Below are positions 9,013 to 17,481 of a stretch of 64,000 nt of DNA, piece by piece. The position numbers and the translations under genes are program-made. Where the stretch lies: contig NZ_JAFGYF010000004.1 in NCBI RefSeq assembly GCF_016921195.1, forward strand, positions 310,001-374,000. The letters are read 5' to 3'. The first letter of the stretch is position 1; every line of letters starts with the position of its first letter. Under the pieces are notes generated by a model, which saw only the letters and a program-made list of their open reading frames with translations, searched no databases and was not told the DNA's origin. Source of the DNA: Cellulosimicrobium cellulans (lineage in GTDB: Bacteria > Actinomycetota > Actinomycetes > Actinomycetales > Cellulomonadaceae).

Positions 9013-9999
9013 TCAGCCGCGCAGGCCGAGGATCGACGTGTAGCTGCGCCGGGCGTTGCCGAACGAGTCGACCGGGTTCGGCGGGACGGCCGTCGTGGGG
9101 GCGTTGTCCTGCTCCCAGATGCCCCAGCGCGTGCCGCGTGCCTTCGTCGCACGGAGGAACTCGCGGTAGGGCAGGTCGCCCGCGTCGAACTCGATGATGT
9201 CGAACCCGTTGGGGTTCGCCTCGTTGCGCGCGCCGTCCTTGAGGTGCAGGAGCGGGTAGCGGTGCGGGTTGTTGCGCACGTAGTCGATGGGCTCGAAGCC
9301 GGGGAAGCGGTACTGGCCCACGAAGGCCCAGTAGACGTCCATCTCGAGGAACACCGTGTCCGGGTCGGTGTTGTCGAAGAAGACGTCGTACAGGCGCACC
9401 TCGGGCTGGTCGGTCGCGAACGCGAACTCCCCGGCGTGGTTGTGCTGGTAGAGCTTGAGCCCCGCCGCCCTGGCCTGAGCGCCCCACGCGTTGAACTCCT
9501 CCGCGGCCGCGCGGTACCCGTCGACCGTGTTGACGTTCGTCGGGGCGTTCGCCGTACCGACGTGCGGCATGCCGAGGATGTTGGCGATCTCGAGCTGGCG
9601 CGGGAGGTCGTTGCGCAGCGCGTTGAGGCTGACGTGGGAACCGACGGCGCGCAGCCCGTTGTCGTCGAGGAGCCGGCGGATCTCCTCCGGGGTGATCGCG
9701 CCGACCTGACCCTGGGTGTAGCCGGCGAACTCGATCTCGGAGTAGCCGATGTCGGCGAGCTGCTCGAACACCGTCCGGAACCCGAGGCTCGAGACCTTGT
9801 CGCGGATCGAGTAGAGCTGGATGCCGATCTTCCCCGGGGGGACCAGGCGACCGTTGCCCGCGGCCGCGAGCGGCCCGGCCGCGGTCGGAGCGGGGGCGGC
9901 GTTGGCCGCCGGGGCGACGGCGGCACCGAGGCCCACGGCCACGGTCGACGTCGCGAGCGCCTTGATCAGGCTGCGGCGCGTCATCTGAGACTTGCTCAT
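9013..9999 (-). CDS. Tat-exported sugar phosphate isomerase/epimerase-like TIM barrel
   Basis: 328 residues. A twin-arginine signal (MTRRSLIKALATS at residues 6-18, hydrophobic stretch, AANAAPA cleavage region) precedes a xylose-isomerase-like TIM barrel (GIQLYSIRDKV, IGYSEIEFAGY, LYQHNHAGEF, FLEMDVYWAF, LLHLKDGA). The His, Glu and Asp residues on these strands are the expected metal ligands. Exported members of this family accompany DUF1080 proteins in 3-keto-glycoside pathways, and two DUF1080 proteins lie in this window. ATG 9999 has GGAGAG upstream; the longer in-frame reading to 10215 lacks one. Confidence 0.85.
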   Translation of the reverse strand: MSKSQMTRRSLIKALATSTVAVGLGAAVAPAANAAPAPTAAGPLAAAGNGRLVPPGKIGIQLYSIRDKVSSLGFRTVFEQLADIGYSEIEFAGYTQGQVGAITPEEIRRLLDDNGLRAVGSHVSLNALRNDLPRQLEIANILGMPHVGTANAPTNVNTVDGYRAAAEEFNAWGAQARAAGLKLYQHNHAGEFAFATDQPEVRLYDVFFDNTDPDTVFLEMDVYWAFVGQYRFPGFEPIDYVRNNPHRYPLLHLKDGARNEANPNGFDIIEFDAGDLPYREFLRATKARGTRWGIWEQDNAPTTAVPPNPVDSFGNARRSYTSILGLRG

Positions 10000-10231
10000 C
10001 GTCTCTCCTTCGAGGGATGTGACGGTGCGGCTCGGGCGAGTCGCACCGCGGTGGTGCAGGTCGGCAGCGAGCCAGCCCCCCGCTTCGCCGTCCGTCCTGG
10101 TCAGGGCCGAACAGCGCCCTGCGTCTGGTCCTCCTCGTCTCGTCCTCGAGCGAGTCCTCCGCACGTCGTCGTGCCGGAGGAGCGCGTCCGACCGTTCCTG
10201 CGGGTGGGCTCTCACCTACCACCCGGTCGAC

Positions 10232-10259
10232 ATCCTATGAGCCTTCTGTCGAGTGTCAA
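10232..10259 (-). promoter_or_regulatory. Consensus promoter for the Tat isomerase gene, with a long leader
   Basis: On the minus strand TTGACA (10259-10254) and TAGGAT (10237-10232) are 16 bp apart, the best housekeeping promoter in the window. Start of transcription would be near 10225, leaving a 5' untranslated region of about 225 nt before ATG 9999. The first leader bases can fold as GGGTGG with CCACCC (10219-10224 with 10202-10207). Confidence 0.75.
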
Positions 10260-10301
10260 TCAAAAGTCGAGACGTCATCGATGCACCGGCGTCCGAGCCG
10301 G

Positions 10302-10997
10302 TCAGCGCGCGAGCCACTCCTTGCGCTCCGCGGGCGGCAGCTTCTCCACGGCGGCGCGCAGCACGTCGCGCGGCATCGTGGCGGCGTGGTGCTCGAGGAA
10401 CGCGCGCAGCCGCTCGGGCTCGACGTCGCCCGCGTGGCGCAGCATCCACCCGACGCCCTTCTGCACGTAGGGCTCGGGGTCGTCGACGAGGAGCTCCGAG
10501 AGCCGGAACGTGTCGTCGACCTGGCCGCGCCGCAGGAACGCGGCCGTCGCGACGATCGCGGTACGTCGGCGCGGCCAGTCCGGCGCGCGGGCGAGGTCGT
10601 CGAGGACGTCGCGCGGCCGGTCGAGGAGCCACGACCCGAGCACCTGGTACGCGGTGAGGTCGACGAGGTCCCACGTGTCGATCCGGTCGTGACGACGCAG
10701 GAAGAGCTCGACGAGCTCCGCGTGCCGTTCGACGGTGACGCGCCGGGCCGTCGCCGACTTGCCCATGATCGAGCAGCCGCCGGCACGGACCTCGTGGACG
10801 CGGTCCTCGAGCAGCAGCTCGATCTGGTCCACCGGCAGGGCCAGCGCGCTCTTCGCCAGGGTGAACACGTCGCCCATGCGTACCCCGGCGAGCGTGTCGT
10901 CGCCGGGAAAGTACCGGGTGTACGCGCGGCGCTGGGCCGCGGTCGCGCGCGCGAGCAGATCGGCGCGGAAGTCGGTCGCCGTCGTGTACGGCGGCAT
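10302..10997 (-). CDS. DNA alkylation repair protein (AlkD-like HEAT-repeat glycosylase)
   Basis: 231 residues matching the AlkC/AlkD alkylation-repair family along its length: RYFPGDDTLAGVRMGDVFTLAK near the N-terminus, helical HEAT-like pairs throughout, and the DTWDLVDLTAYQVLGSWL region that usually carries the active-site Asp and Trp. AlkD enzymes excise N3- and N7-alkylpurines. AGGAGAAGG lies upstream of ATG 10997. Confidence 0.85.
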   Translation of the reverse strand: MPPYTTATDFRADLLARATAAQRRAYTRYFPGDDTLAGVRMGDVFTLAKSALALPVDQIELLLEDRVHEVRAGGCSIMGKSATARRVTVERHAELVELFLRRHDRIDTWDLVDLTAYQVLGSWLLDRPRDVLDDLARAPDWPRRRTAIVATAAFLRRGQVDDTFRLSELLVDDPEPYVQKGVGWMLRHAGDVEPERLRAFLEHHAATMPRDVLRAAVEKLPPAERKEWLAR

Positions 10998-11072
10998 CGT
11001 CCTTCTCCTCTCGTGCGGGCGGTCGCCCGCGGTCCTGCGGTCCGCGCGTCGGCGCGCCCGGGGTCCGTGCGC

Positions 11073-11843
11073 TCAGCGGGGTGCCATCCGGATCCCGCCG
11101 TCGAGGCGGATCACCTCGCCGTTGAGCATCGGGTTCTCGACGATCGCGCGTACCAGCTGCGCGTACTCCTCCGGGCGGCCGAGCCGGCTCGGGTGGGGAA
11201 CCTGCGCACCGAGCGACTCCTGCGCCGCCTCGGGCAACGACGCCATCATGGGCGTGCTGAAGATGCCGGGCGCGATCGTCATGACGCGGACGCGGTGCTG
11301 CGCGAGGTCGCGCGCGAGCGGCAGCGTGAGTCCCGCGACGCCCGCCTTGGAGGCCGCGTAGGCGGCCTGGCCGACCTGCCCGTCGAACGCCGCGACCGAC
11401 GCGGTCTGCACGACGACGCCCCGCTCCTCCCCGTCGGGCCCCAGGGGGTCGAGGGCGAGCATGCGCTCGGCCGCCAGCCGGACGACGTTGAACGTCCCGA
11501 CGAGGTTGACGTCCACGACCCGCCGGAACGCGTCCAGGGCGTGCACGCCCGACCTCCCGAGCACGCGCTGCGCGAGCACGACGCCGGCGCAGCTCACGAC
11601 GACGCGCGCTCCGCCGAGGGCGTCGGCCGCGTCGAGCGCGCGCGCGACGTCGCCCTCGCTCGTCACGTCCGTGGGGACGAACCGCGCCGCGTCGCCCAGC
11701 GCCTCGGCGACCGCGACGCCGTCGGACGACGCGAGGTCCGCGAGGACCACCCGCGCCCCCGCCGCGACCAGGCCCTCCGCCGTCGCGCGCCCGAGGCCCG
11801 AGGCCCCTCCCGTCACCAGGGCGACCGTGCCCTCGATCCGCAT
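11073..11843 (-). CDS. SDR oxidoreductase, 3-hydroxyacyl-CoA dehydrogenase type II-like
   Basis: 256 residues. TGGASGLG is the NAD-binding motif, LADL supplies the Asp that selects NAD, VSCAGV and the catalytic Ser/Tyr/Lys region ([22 protein letters not shown]) are present, and [10 protein letters not shown] follows. The pattern with [18 protein letters not shown] and [15 protein letters not shown] is that of 3-hydroxyacyl-CoA or 2-methyl-3-hydroxybutyryl-CoA dehydrogenases, though other SDRs look alike. ATG 11843 has GGAGGA upstream. Confidence 0.85.
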   Translation of the reverse strand: MRIEGTVALVTGGASGLGRATAEGLVAAGARVVLADLASSDGVAVAEALGDAARFVPTDVTSEGDVARALDAADALGGARVVVSCAGVVLAQRVLGRSGVHALDAFRRVVDVNLVGTFNVVRLAAERMLALDPLGPDGEERGVVVQTASVAAFDGQVGQAAYAASKAGVAGLTLPLARDLAQHRVRVMTIAPGIFSTPMMASLPEAAQESLGAQVPHPSRLGRPEEYAQLVRAIVENPMLNGEVIRLDGGIRMAPR

Positions 11844-11983
11844 GTCTCGTCCTCCGTCAGCCACGCGGGCCTCGTCGCCCGCCCCGCTGACCGTACCCAG
11901 GTCGACCCGCAGGTCGCGAGACCGACCCACCGGCGGTCGGTCCGGCGCGCTCGGGCCGATCTCGCAGCAGCATCCGGGGGACG

Positions 11984-12559
11984 TCAGTGCGCCGGCATCT
12001 CCAGGCACCCGCCGTCGGCGATCGGTCCGCCGGCGTCGAGCGTCACGGCGTCGGGGGCGATCGTCCCGTACACGCACCCACCCGGGACCGCGACGCCCAC
12101 GCCGACGACCGCCGCGACGTCTCCGCCCGCCGTCCGGTCGGAGACCTGCACGGTCTCGAAGCCGGCCGCCTCGAGCGCCGCGACCACCTCGTCGCCCTCG
12201 ACGGCGGACCCGTCCGCGACCGGGTCGAGGGCGGCCTCGACCGCGGGGACGGAGCGCGCCGCCTCGGCGTCGCTCTCGGGCGTGCCCGTCCGTTGGCGAT
12301 AGGCCTCGTTGGACGCGTCGAGCCCGTCCCCAGACCCGGCCGCGCCCGTCTCCTCGGTCTGCGCGGTCACCGTCGCGCCCGGGTCGGCGCTGCCGTAGGC
12401 GTCCGCCCACCCCTGCATGCCGACCGCCACGACGACGAAGTACCCGACGACGCCCACGAACGCGAAGATCGCGATCCCGACGACGACGCCGACGACCGCC
12501 CGGGTCACCGGCGAGGTCGCGTCCGCGCCCGGTCCGTCGTCGTGCGCAGGAGTCGTCAT
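11984..12559 (-). CDS. Single-pass membrane protein with DUF6993-like extracytoplasmic domain
   Basis: 191 residues: short acidic cytoplasmic tail, one strongly hydrophobic segment (about 22-46), then an acidic, Ala-rich exposed region. The last 70 residues ([40 protein letters not shown]) carry two Cys in the positions seen in the actinobacterial DUF6993 family. Function unknown. An in-frame GTG 36 bp upstream is an alternative start. Confidence 0.7.
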   Translation of the reverse strand: MTTPAHDDGPGADATSPVTRAVVGVVVGIAIFAFVGVVGYFVVVAVGMQGWADAYGSADPGATVTAQTEETGAAGSGDGLDASNEAYRQRTGTPESDAEAARSVPAVEAALDPVADGSAVEGDEVVAALEAAGFETVQVSDRTAGGDVAAVVGVGVAVPGGCVYGTIAPDAVTLDAGGPIADGGCLEMPAH

Positions 12560-12614
12560 GCCCCGAGTCTGACCCGGGGCACCGCCCATGACCACCGAGA
12601 TTCCGCTGCGGGCG

Positions 12615-12773
12615 TCATTCCTCGCGCGCCGCCCGGACGCCGTCGAGCCACCGGTCGAACTCCTCGGCGAGCTCCTGCTGCGTCATCCTCAGCGCCTCGG
12701 CCGGGCTCGTCGCCTCCCGACCGGCGACGTACAGCCGACGCACCATGTCGGTCTGCGGGGTCCACGGCCGCAT
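12615..12773 (-). CDS. Small hypothetical protein, 52 residues
   Basis: Reads MRPWTPQTDMVRRLYVAGRE to WLDGVRAAREE with strong third-position GC bias and a predicted two-helix fold. AAGGGA is upstream of ATG 12773. Not recognised; charged and probably cytoplasmic. The longer in-frame extension to 12905 has no coding character. Confidence 0.6.
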   Translation of the reverse strand: MRPWTPQTDMVRRLYVAGREATSPAEALRMTQQELAEEFDRWLDGVRAAREE

Positions 12774-12928
12774 GCCGGCGTCCCTTCTCTCGTCTGCTGG
12801 TACCGCGCACATGATCCTGCACGCCGCCGCCGCTCGCTCGCCGTCCGCGCCGCCCCCGCAGCACGTCACACCGGCGGTGCGAGGATGGGCGCGGGCCGGA
12901 CGCACCGGACCCGCCGCGAGGAGGTCCC

Positions 12929-13411
12929 ATGACCCTGTACGACATCCCGTTCGCCGCCATGGACGGGACGACGCACACCCTGCGCGAGCACGAGGACGAC
13001 GTCGTCCTCGTCGTCAACGTCGCGTCGCGGTGCGGCCTCGCGCCGCAGTACGCGACGCTCGAGGCGATGCAGTCGACGTACCGCGACCGGGGGTTCACGG
13101 TGATCGGGTTCCCCAGCAACCAGTTCCTCCAGGAGCTCGGCACGAACGAGGCGATCCAGGAGTTCTGCTCGCTGACGTACGGCGTGACGTTCCCCGTGGT
13201 GGACCGCGTGCGCGTCAACGGCCGGCACGCCCACCCGCTCTACCAGGAGCTCAAGAAGACGCCCGACGCCGACGGCAAGGCCGGTCGGGTCACGTGGAAC
13301 TTCGAGAAGTTCCTCGTGCTGCCGGGTGGCGAGGTGCACCGGTTCCGACCGCGCACCCTGCCCGACGACCCCGCGATCGTCGGCCTCGTCGAGGCGCACC
13401 TCCCGCGCTGA
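12929..13411 (+). CDS. Glutathione peroxidase-family thiol peroxidase
   Basis: 160 residues with all three family signatures: NVASRCGL with the peroxidatic Cys (Cys in place of selenocysteine), GFPSNQF with the catalytic Gln, and TWNFEKFLV with the Trp and Asn. Bacterial members of this kind usually take electrons from thioredoxin and reduce hydroperoxides. GAGGAGG sits 6 nt before ATG 12929. Monocistronic between divergent or convergent neighbours. Confidence 0.92.
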   Translation: MTLYDIPFAAMDGTTHTLREHEDDVVLVVNVASRCGLAPQYATLEAMQSTYRDRGFTVIGFPSNQFLQELGTNEAIQEFCSLTYGVTFPVVDRVRVNGRHAHPLYQELKKTPDADGKAGRVTWNFEKFLVLPGGEVHRFRPRTLPDDPAIVGLVEAHLPR

Positions 13412-13420
13412 GCGCCGCCC

Positions 13421-14068
13421 TCACCGCACGACCATCGCGGGGTGCCGCGCGTCGTCGACCCGCGCGACGACGTCGGCCACCTCCTCCGGCCGGACCTCGC
13501 GCGCGTAGCGCGCGTACGCCGCGAGCGTCCACGCGTCCTCGGGCGCGGTGCGGCGCGCGAGCGTCGGCTCGCGCAGGGCGAGGTGGACGGAGAGGTCGAC
13601 GGCGAGCCCGCGGCCGACGGCCAGCGCGCCGTCGAGCACGACGACGAGCCCCGGCTCCGCGGTGACGTACGCCGCGCGCGTCGACCGGCTCGTCACGGGG
13701 TCACGCAGGCTCGGCAGGTAGCGGCCCGTCCCGCCCGGGCCGAGGGCGTCGAGCACCTCGCGGTTCAGGCCCGCGACGTCGATCCACGCGTCGAGCAGCG
13801 CGTCCGGGTCCTCGCGGCCGTGCTCGAGGCGCAGCGACGCGGGACGCCAGAAGTCCTGCACGCGGACCCGCGCGACCGGTCGGCCGGCGGCCCGCAGAGG
13901 TGCGACCATCAGGTCGGCGAGCGCTTCCGGGCGCGTGGACGGGTGGCCGTCGACGAGGACCCGCACCGCGCCGTCGGGCACGGCCGCACGGTCGCCGCGC
14001 GGGAACCCGAGGACCAGGTCCACGACCCGGTCCACGAGGACACCCTCCGTCACCGGTTCCACGCGCAC
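13421..14068 (-). CDS. Uridine kinase-like protein with a degenerate P-loop
   Basis: 215 residues arranged like actinobacterial uridine kinase-type P-loop proteins: VRVLVDGHPSTRPEALADLM where the Walker A loop should be, VQDFWRPASLRLEHGREDPDA as the usual DF-h-RP segment, and VLDGALAVGRGLAVDLSVHL near the lid. The Walker A Gly-Lys-Ser/Thr is absent (DGHPSTRPEA), so ATP binding is doubtful. Starts with GTG only 4 nt after the stop of the TetR gene, so translation is probably coupled to it. No clear own ribosome site. Confidence 0.65.
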   Translation of the reverse strand: MRVEPVTEGVLVDRVVDLVLGFPRGDRAAVPDGAVRVLVDGHPSTRPEALADLMVAPLRAAGRPVARVRVQDFWRPASLRLEHGREDPDALLDAWIDVAGLNREVLDALGPGGTGRYLPSLRDPVTSRSTRAAYVTAEPGLVVVLDGALAVGRGLAVDLSVHLALREPTLARRTAPEDAWTLAAYARYAREVRPEEVADVVARVDDARHPAMVVR

Positions 14069-14072
14069 GGCG

Positions 14073-14678
14073 TCAGGAGGCCTCGGCGCGCCGCAGCATC
14101 CCGCGCAGCGCGGTGTCGACGAGCGCCTCGACGTACTCGTCGGTCAGGGGGCCGCTGCGCTGGAGCCACCGGTTGAGCACGGGACCCCAGATGATGTCGG
14201 CCGCGACGTCGAGGTCGAGGTCGTCGGGCAGCTCCCCGGCCTCCTGCGCGCTGCGCAACCGGGCCCGCTTCGCCTCGCGGAGCGGGGCGTCGAGCCGCTC
14301 GTGGTATGCCGCGGCCAGCGCCTCGTCGTGCGCGACCTCGGTGGCCAGCGCGCGCATCGGCTCGGCAAGGCGAGGGTCGTTGAGCTCGGCGACGGTCGCC
14401 CGGAGCACGAGGGTCAGGTCGGCCCGGAGGTCTCCGGTGTCGGGGAGCTGCGGCGCCGCGCCCTCCCCCGCCTCGCTGAGGAGGAGGAATGCGTCGAAGA
14501 GGACGGCCGCCTTCGAGGGCCACCAGCGGTAGATCGTCTGCTTGCCGACGCCGGCGCGCGTCGCGATGCCCTCGATGCTGAGGCGCGCGTACGGCACCTC
14601 CTGGAGGAGGTCGAGCGTGGCGGTGAGGACTGCGCGGCGAGAGCTCTCGTTGCGGCGCGCGGGGTCGGGGGTCGACAT
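14073..14678 (-). CDS. TetR/AcrR-family repressor
   Basis: 201 residues; N-terminal helix-turn-helix IEGIATRAGVGKQTIYRWW (about 35-53) followed by an all-helical ligand domain. Divergent from an SDR gene at 14793, with two operator-like palindromes between them, the normal arrangement of a TetR protein that represses itself and its neighbour. Forms a likely two-gene unit with the kinase-like gene at 13421. Confidence 0.9.
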   Translation of the reverse strand: MSTPDPARRNESSRRAVLTATLDLLQEVPYARLSIEGIATRAGVGKQTIYRWWPSKAAVLFDAFLLLSEAGEGAAPQLPDTGDLRADLTLVLRATVAELNDPRLAEPMRALATEVAHDEALAAAYHERLDAPLREAKRARLRSAQEAGELPDDLDLDVAADIIWGPVLNRWLQRSGPLTDEYVEALVDTALRGMLRRAEAS

Positions 14679-14698
14679 GCGTTCAGCCTAGCGCCCCC

Positions 14699-14777
14699 GA
14701 GACGAGACGTTGCGTATTGCCAAACTCGAGCCCATGCCGTACGGTCGAGACCACAACGAGACGCAACGTCTCGTCTC
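14699..14777. promoter_or_regulatory. TetR operator pair between TetR and SDR genes
   Basis: GAGACGAGACGTTGCGT (14699-14715) is repeated in perfect inverted orientation at 14761-14777, 45 bp apart. The right half contains a perfect palindrome CGAGACG-CAA-CGTCTCG (14757-14773). The left half has one good arm and one diverged arm (14703-14719). These fit a strong and a weak TetR site. Confidence 0.75.
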
Positions 14778-14792
14778 ACCAGAGGAGCCCCC

Positions 14793-15650
14793 TTGCGCCA
14801 CACCTCCCCCTCTCCCCGCACCTGGTTCGTCACCGGCGCGAGCCGCGGCCTGGGGCACGCGCTCGCCGTCGCGGCGCTCGAGCGTGGCGACCAGGTGGTC
14901 GCCACGGCGCGGACCGCGAACGTGAACGCGTTCGACGCCCAGCACCGTGACCGCGTCCTCGCGCTGCCCCTGGACGTCACCGACAAGAGCGCGGTCGACG
15001 CCGCGGTGACGGCGGCCGTCGACCGCTTCGGCCGCCTCGACGTCGTCGTGAACAACGCCGGGACCCTGTCCATGGGCATGGTCGAGGAGTTCACCGAGAC
15101 CGAGGCCCGCGCCCAGCTCGAGGTCAACTTCTTCGGCGCCCTGTGGGTCAGCCAGGCGGCTCTGCCGCACCTGCGCGCGCAGGGCTCCGGCCACCTGCTG
15201 CAGGTCTCGAGCATCGCCGCGCTCGGCGGCTTCCCGAGCACCGGGCTGTACAGCGCGAGCAAGTTCGCGCTCGAGGGCATGAGCGAGGCCCTCGCGGCCG
15301 AGGCCGCGTCGTTCGGGGTGCGGGTCACCGTCGTGCAGCCCGGCGGCTACTGGACCGACCTCTACACGAGCATGGCCTCGACCACTCCGGCCGAGCCGTA
15401 CGCACCCCTGCGCGCCGAGCTCGAGCGCCAGTGGGCCGACGGGTCCGTAGACAGCGACCCGCGGCTCGCCGCCGAGGCGATGCTCACGCTCGTCGACAGC
15501 GACGACCCGCCGCTGCGGCTGCTCCTCGGCAGCATGGTCTACGACGTCGCGCAGCACGTCACGGCCCAGCGCCTCGAGACCTGGGCCGCGTGGGAGCACG
15601 TCAGCCGCGCGGCCGAGCAGGCCGTGGCCCAGCCCGAGGTCGCGCGCTGA
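14793..15650 (+). CDS. SDR-family oxidoreductase, TetR-controlled
   Basis: 285 residues, classical short-chain dehydrogenase: TGASRGLG nucleotide motif, NNAGT, catalytic Ser in QVSSIAALG, and YSASKFALEG with Tyr and Lys. The ATARTAN region suggests NADP. Start is TTG at 14793, chosen because AGAGGAG lies 5 nt upstream and the protein begins directly with the Rossmann strand. Controlled by the divergent TetR through the operator pair. Substrate unknown. Confidence 0.85.
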   Translation: MRHTSPSPRTWFVTGASRGLGHALAVAALERGDQVVATARTANVNAFDAQHRDRVLALPLDVTDKSAVDAAVTAAVDRFGRLDVVVNNAGTLSMGMVEEFTETEARAQLEVNFFGALWVSQAALPHLRAQGSGHLLQVSSIAALGGFPSTGLYSASKFALEGMSEALAAEAASFGVRVTVVQPGGYWTDLYTSMASTTPAEPYAPLRAELERQWADGSVDSDPRLAAEAMLTLVDSDDPPLRLLLGSMVYDVAQHVTAQRLETWAAWEHVSRAAEQAVAQPEVAR

Positions 15651-15747
15651 CGGCGCGGCCCTCGCGGCCACGTCCAGAGCGACCACGCGTCGATCCCCCG
15701 GGGCATGGCCTCCTAGGGTGGGGTGCGGCGATCCGGAGGAGGACGAC

Positions 15748-15810
15748 GTGCCCGACCTGAGCGACACCGACGCACGGCCCGACGAGCGACCGCACCGACC
15801 GAGCGCATGA
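15748..15810 (+). CDS. 20-codon leader peptide before an MFS gene
   Basis: GTG at 15748 has the strong site GGAGGAGG at 15735-15742 and opens a 20-codon frame rich in Asp, Arg and Pro. Its TGA overlaps the ATG of the MFS gene as ATGA at 15807-15810. The MFS ATG has no ribosome site of its own, so translation is likely coupled through this peptide. TAGGGT at 15714-15719 is a plausible -10 element. Confidence 0.5.
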   Translation: MPDLSDTDARPDERPHRPSA

Positions 15811-17030
15811 CGGCCCCCTTCCGTCCGGGCACGGTCCGCGAGGCCACGGGCGGCATCGTCGCCCTGGGCCTCGCGACGTTCGTCGCCATCACGACCGAGC
15901 TGGTGCCGGTCGGGCTGCTCCCCCTCATCAGCGCGGACCTGGACGTCACCGAGTCCGTGGCGGGGCTGCTCGTCACCGCGTACGCGGTCATGGTGGCGGC
16001 GCTCGCCGTGCCGCTGACGCTCGGGTCCGCCCGGCTCCCGCGCAAGGGCCTGCTGCTGACGACGCTCGTGCTCTACACCGTGAGCAACGTGCTCGTCGCC
16101 GTCGCGCCGACGTTCGCGGTCGTCGCGGCGGCACGGGCCCTGGGCGGCGCGTCGCACGCGGTGTTCTTCTCGGTGAGCATCGGGTACGCCTCGCGGCTCG
16201 TGCTGCCGCACCTCACGGGGCGCGCGCTCTCGCTCGTCACCGCCGGCGCGGCCGTCGGGTTCGTGCTCGGCGTCCCGCTGACGACGACGCTCGGCACCGC
16301 GATCGGCTGGCGCCCCGCGTTCGGCGTCCTCGCGGGCGCGTGCGCGCTGGCCACCGTGCTCGTCGCGTTCCTGCTGCCGCCCGTGCCCGGGGGCGGGGCT
16401 CCGCCGTCGGACGCATCGAGCGCGAGCCGACGCTCCGCGCTCGCGGTGGCCACGACCACGAACGCGCTCACGTACCTGGGCCAGTACACGGTCTACACGT
16501 TCGTGTCGCTCCTGCTCCTGGGTGCGGGCGTGCGGGAGTCGGCGCTCGGCCCGGCGCTCCTCGTGCTCGGGGCGCTCGGGCTCGTCGGGACCGCGTTCGC
16601 CGCCGCGCGCCTCGACCACCGGCCGCGGCGGACGACGGTCCTGACGCTGGTCGCCGTGGTCGCCGGCATGCTCACCGTGGGGCTGACGTTCCCCGGGACG
16701 CTCGGGGTGCTCGTCGCGGTCGGGGTGTGGAGCGCAGGGTTCGGCGCGGTCGCGCCGGTGTTCCAGGCGGCGGCGATCCGCGCGCACGGGGCGTCACCCG
16801 ACCTCACCGGGGCGCTCGTCAACGCGACGTCGAACGTCGGCATCGGCGGGGGCGCCGCGCTCGGCGCGCTCGTCCTCGCCCGCTCCGGGCTCGACGTCGT
16901 CCCGCTCGTCGGGGCGGGGGTCGTCGCCCTCGCGCTCGTGGTGGTGCTGGTCGCGCGACGCGCGTTCCCTGCGCGGCCGACCGCACCCCCGCCGGAAATG
17001 CCCTCCGACCGGGAGGACCCGCCCGCCTAG
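15807..17030 (+). CDS. MFS transporter, arabinose/drug-efflux type
   Basis: 407 residues with 12 hydrophobic segments. The opening ATFVAITTELVPVGLLPLISADL is characteristic of the AraJ/YdhP/Cml-type efflux family (DHA12 group). Probable proton-driven exporter of a drug or sugar-like compound. ATG 15807 overlaps the stop of the leader peptide. Its TAG stop forms the first three bases of the TAGGGT promoter of the next gene. Confidence 0.85.
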   Translation: MTAPFRPGTVREATGGIVALGLATFVAITTELVPVGLLPLISADLDVTESVAGLLVTAYAVMVAALAVPLTLGSARLPRKGLLLTTLVLYTVSNVLVAVAPTFAVVAAARALGGASHAVFFSVSIGYASRLVLPHLTGRALSLVTAGAAVGFVLGVPLTTTLGTAIGWRPAFGVLAGACALATVLVAFLLPPVPGGGAPPSDASSASRRSALAVATTTNALTYLGQYTVYTFVSLLLLGAGVRESALGPALLVLGALGLVGTAFAAARLDHRPRRTTVLTLVAVVAGMLTVGLTFPGTLGVLVAVGVWSAGFGAVAPVFQAAAIRAHGASPDLTGALVNATSNVGIGGGAALGALVLARSGLDVVPLVGAGVVALALVVVLVARRAFPARPTAPPPEMPSDREDPPA

Positions 17031-17040
17031 GGTGGCGGGA
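17028..17040 (+). promoter_or_regulatory. Leaderless promoter TAGGGT overlapping the MFS stop codon
   Basis: TAGGGT (17028-17033), then 6 nt, then ATG at 17040. The distance puts the first transcribed base at the start codon; there is no Shine-Dalgarno sequence. Confidence 0.6.
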
Positions 17041-17474
17041 TGACGACGGTCAGGCAGGTCCAGGTCACGTTCGACTGCGCGCATCCCGAGCGCGTCGCCC
17101 GGTTCTGGTGCGAGGTGCTGGGCTACGTCCCTCCGTCGCCCCCGGACGGCTTCGCGACGTGGGACGACGCGAACGCCGCGCTCCCGGCCGAGGAGCGGGA
17201 CAGCTGGTTCGCGTGCAGCGACCCCACCGGTGTCGGCCCGCGCCTGTACTTCCAGCGCGTCCCCGAGGGCAAGGTCGTGAAGAACCGGGTGCACCTCGAC
17301 GTGCGCGCCGGCGCCGGGCTCGTGGGCGCCGAGCGCCTCGCCGCGCTCGAGGCCGAGCGCGACCGGCTCGTCGCCCTCGGTGCGACGTGCGTGCGCGTGA
17401 TGGTCGCGGACGAGGAGAACGAGTCGTGCATCGTCATGCAGGACGTCGAGGGCAACGAGTTCTGCCTCGACTGA
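17040..17474 (+). CDS. VOC-superfamily (glyoxalase/bleomycin-resistance-like) protein
   Basis: 144 residues in two beta-alpha-beta-beta-beta halves: VTFDCAHPERVARFWCEVLGY begins the first and NRVHLDVRAG the second, ending with DVEGNEFCLD. This is the actinobacterial glyoxalase-like group in which the second half carries a His and a final Glu as metal ligands. Reaction unknown. Directly follows the MFS gene but appears to have its own leaderless promoter. Confidence 0.8.
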   Translation: MTTVRQVQVTFDCAHPERVARFWCEVLGYVPPSPPDGFATWDDANAALPAEERDSWFACSDPTGVGPRLYFQRVPEGKVVKNRVHLDVRAGAGLVGAERLAALEAERDRLVALGATCVRVMVADEENESCIVMQDVEGNEFCLD

Positions 17475-17481
17475 CCGCGGT

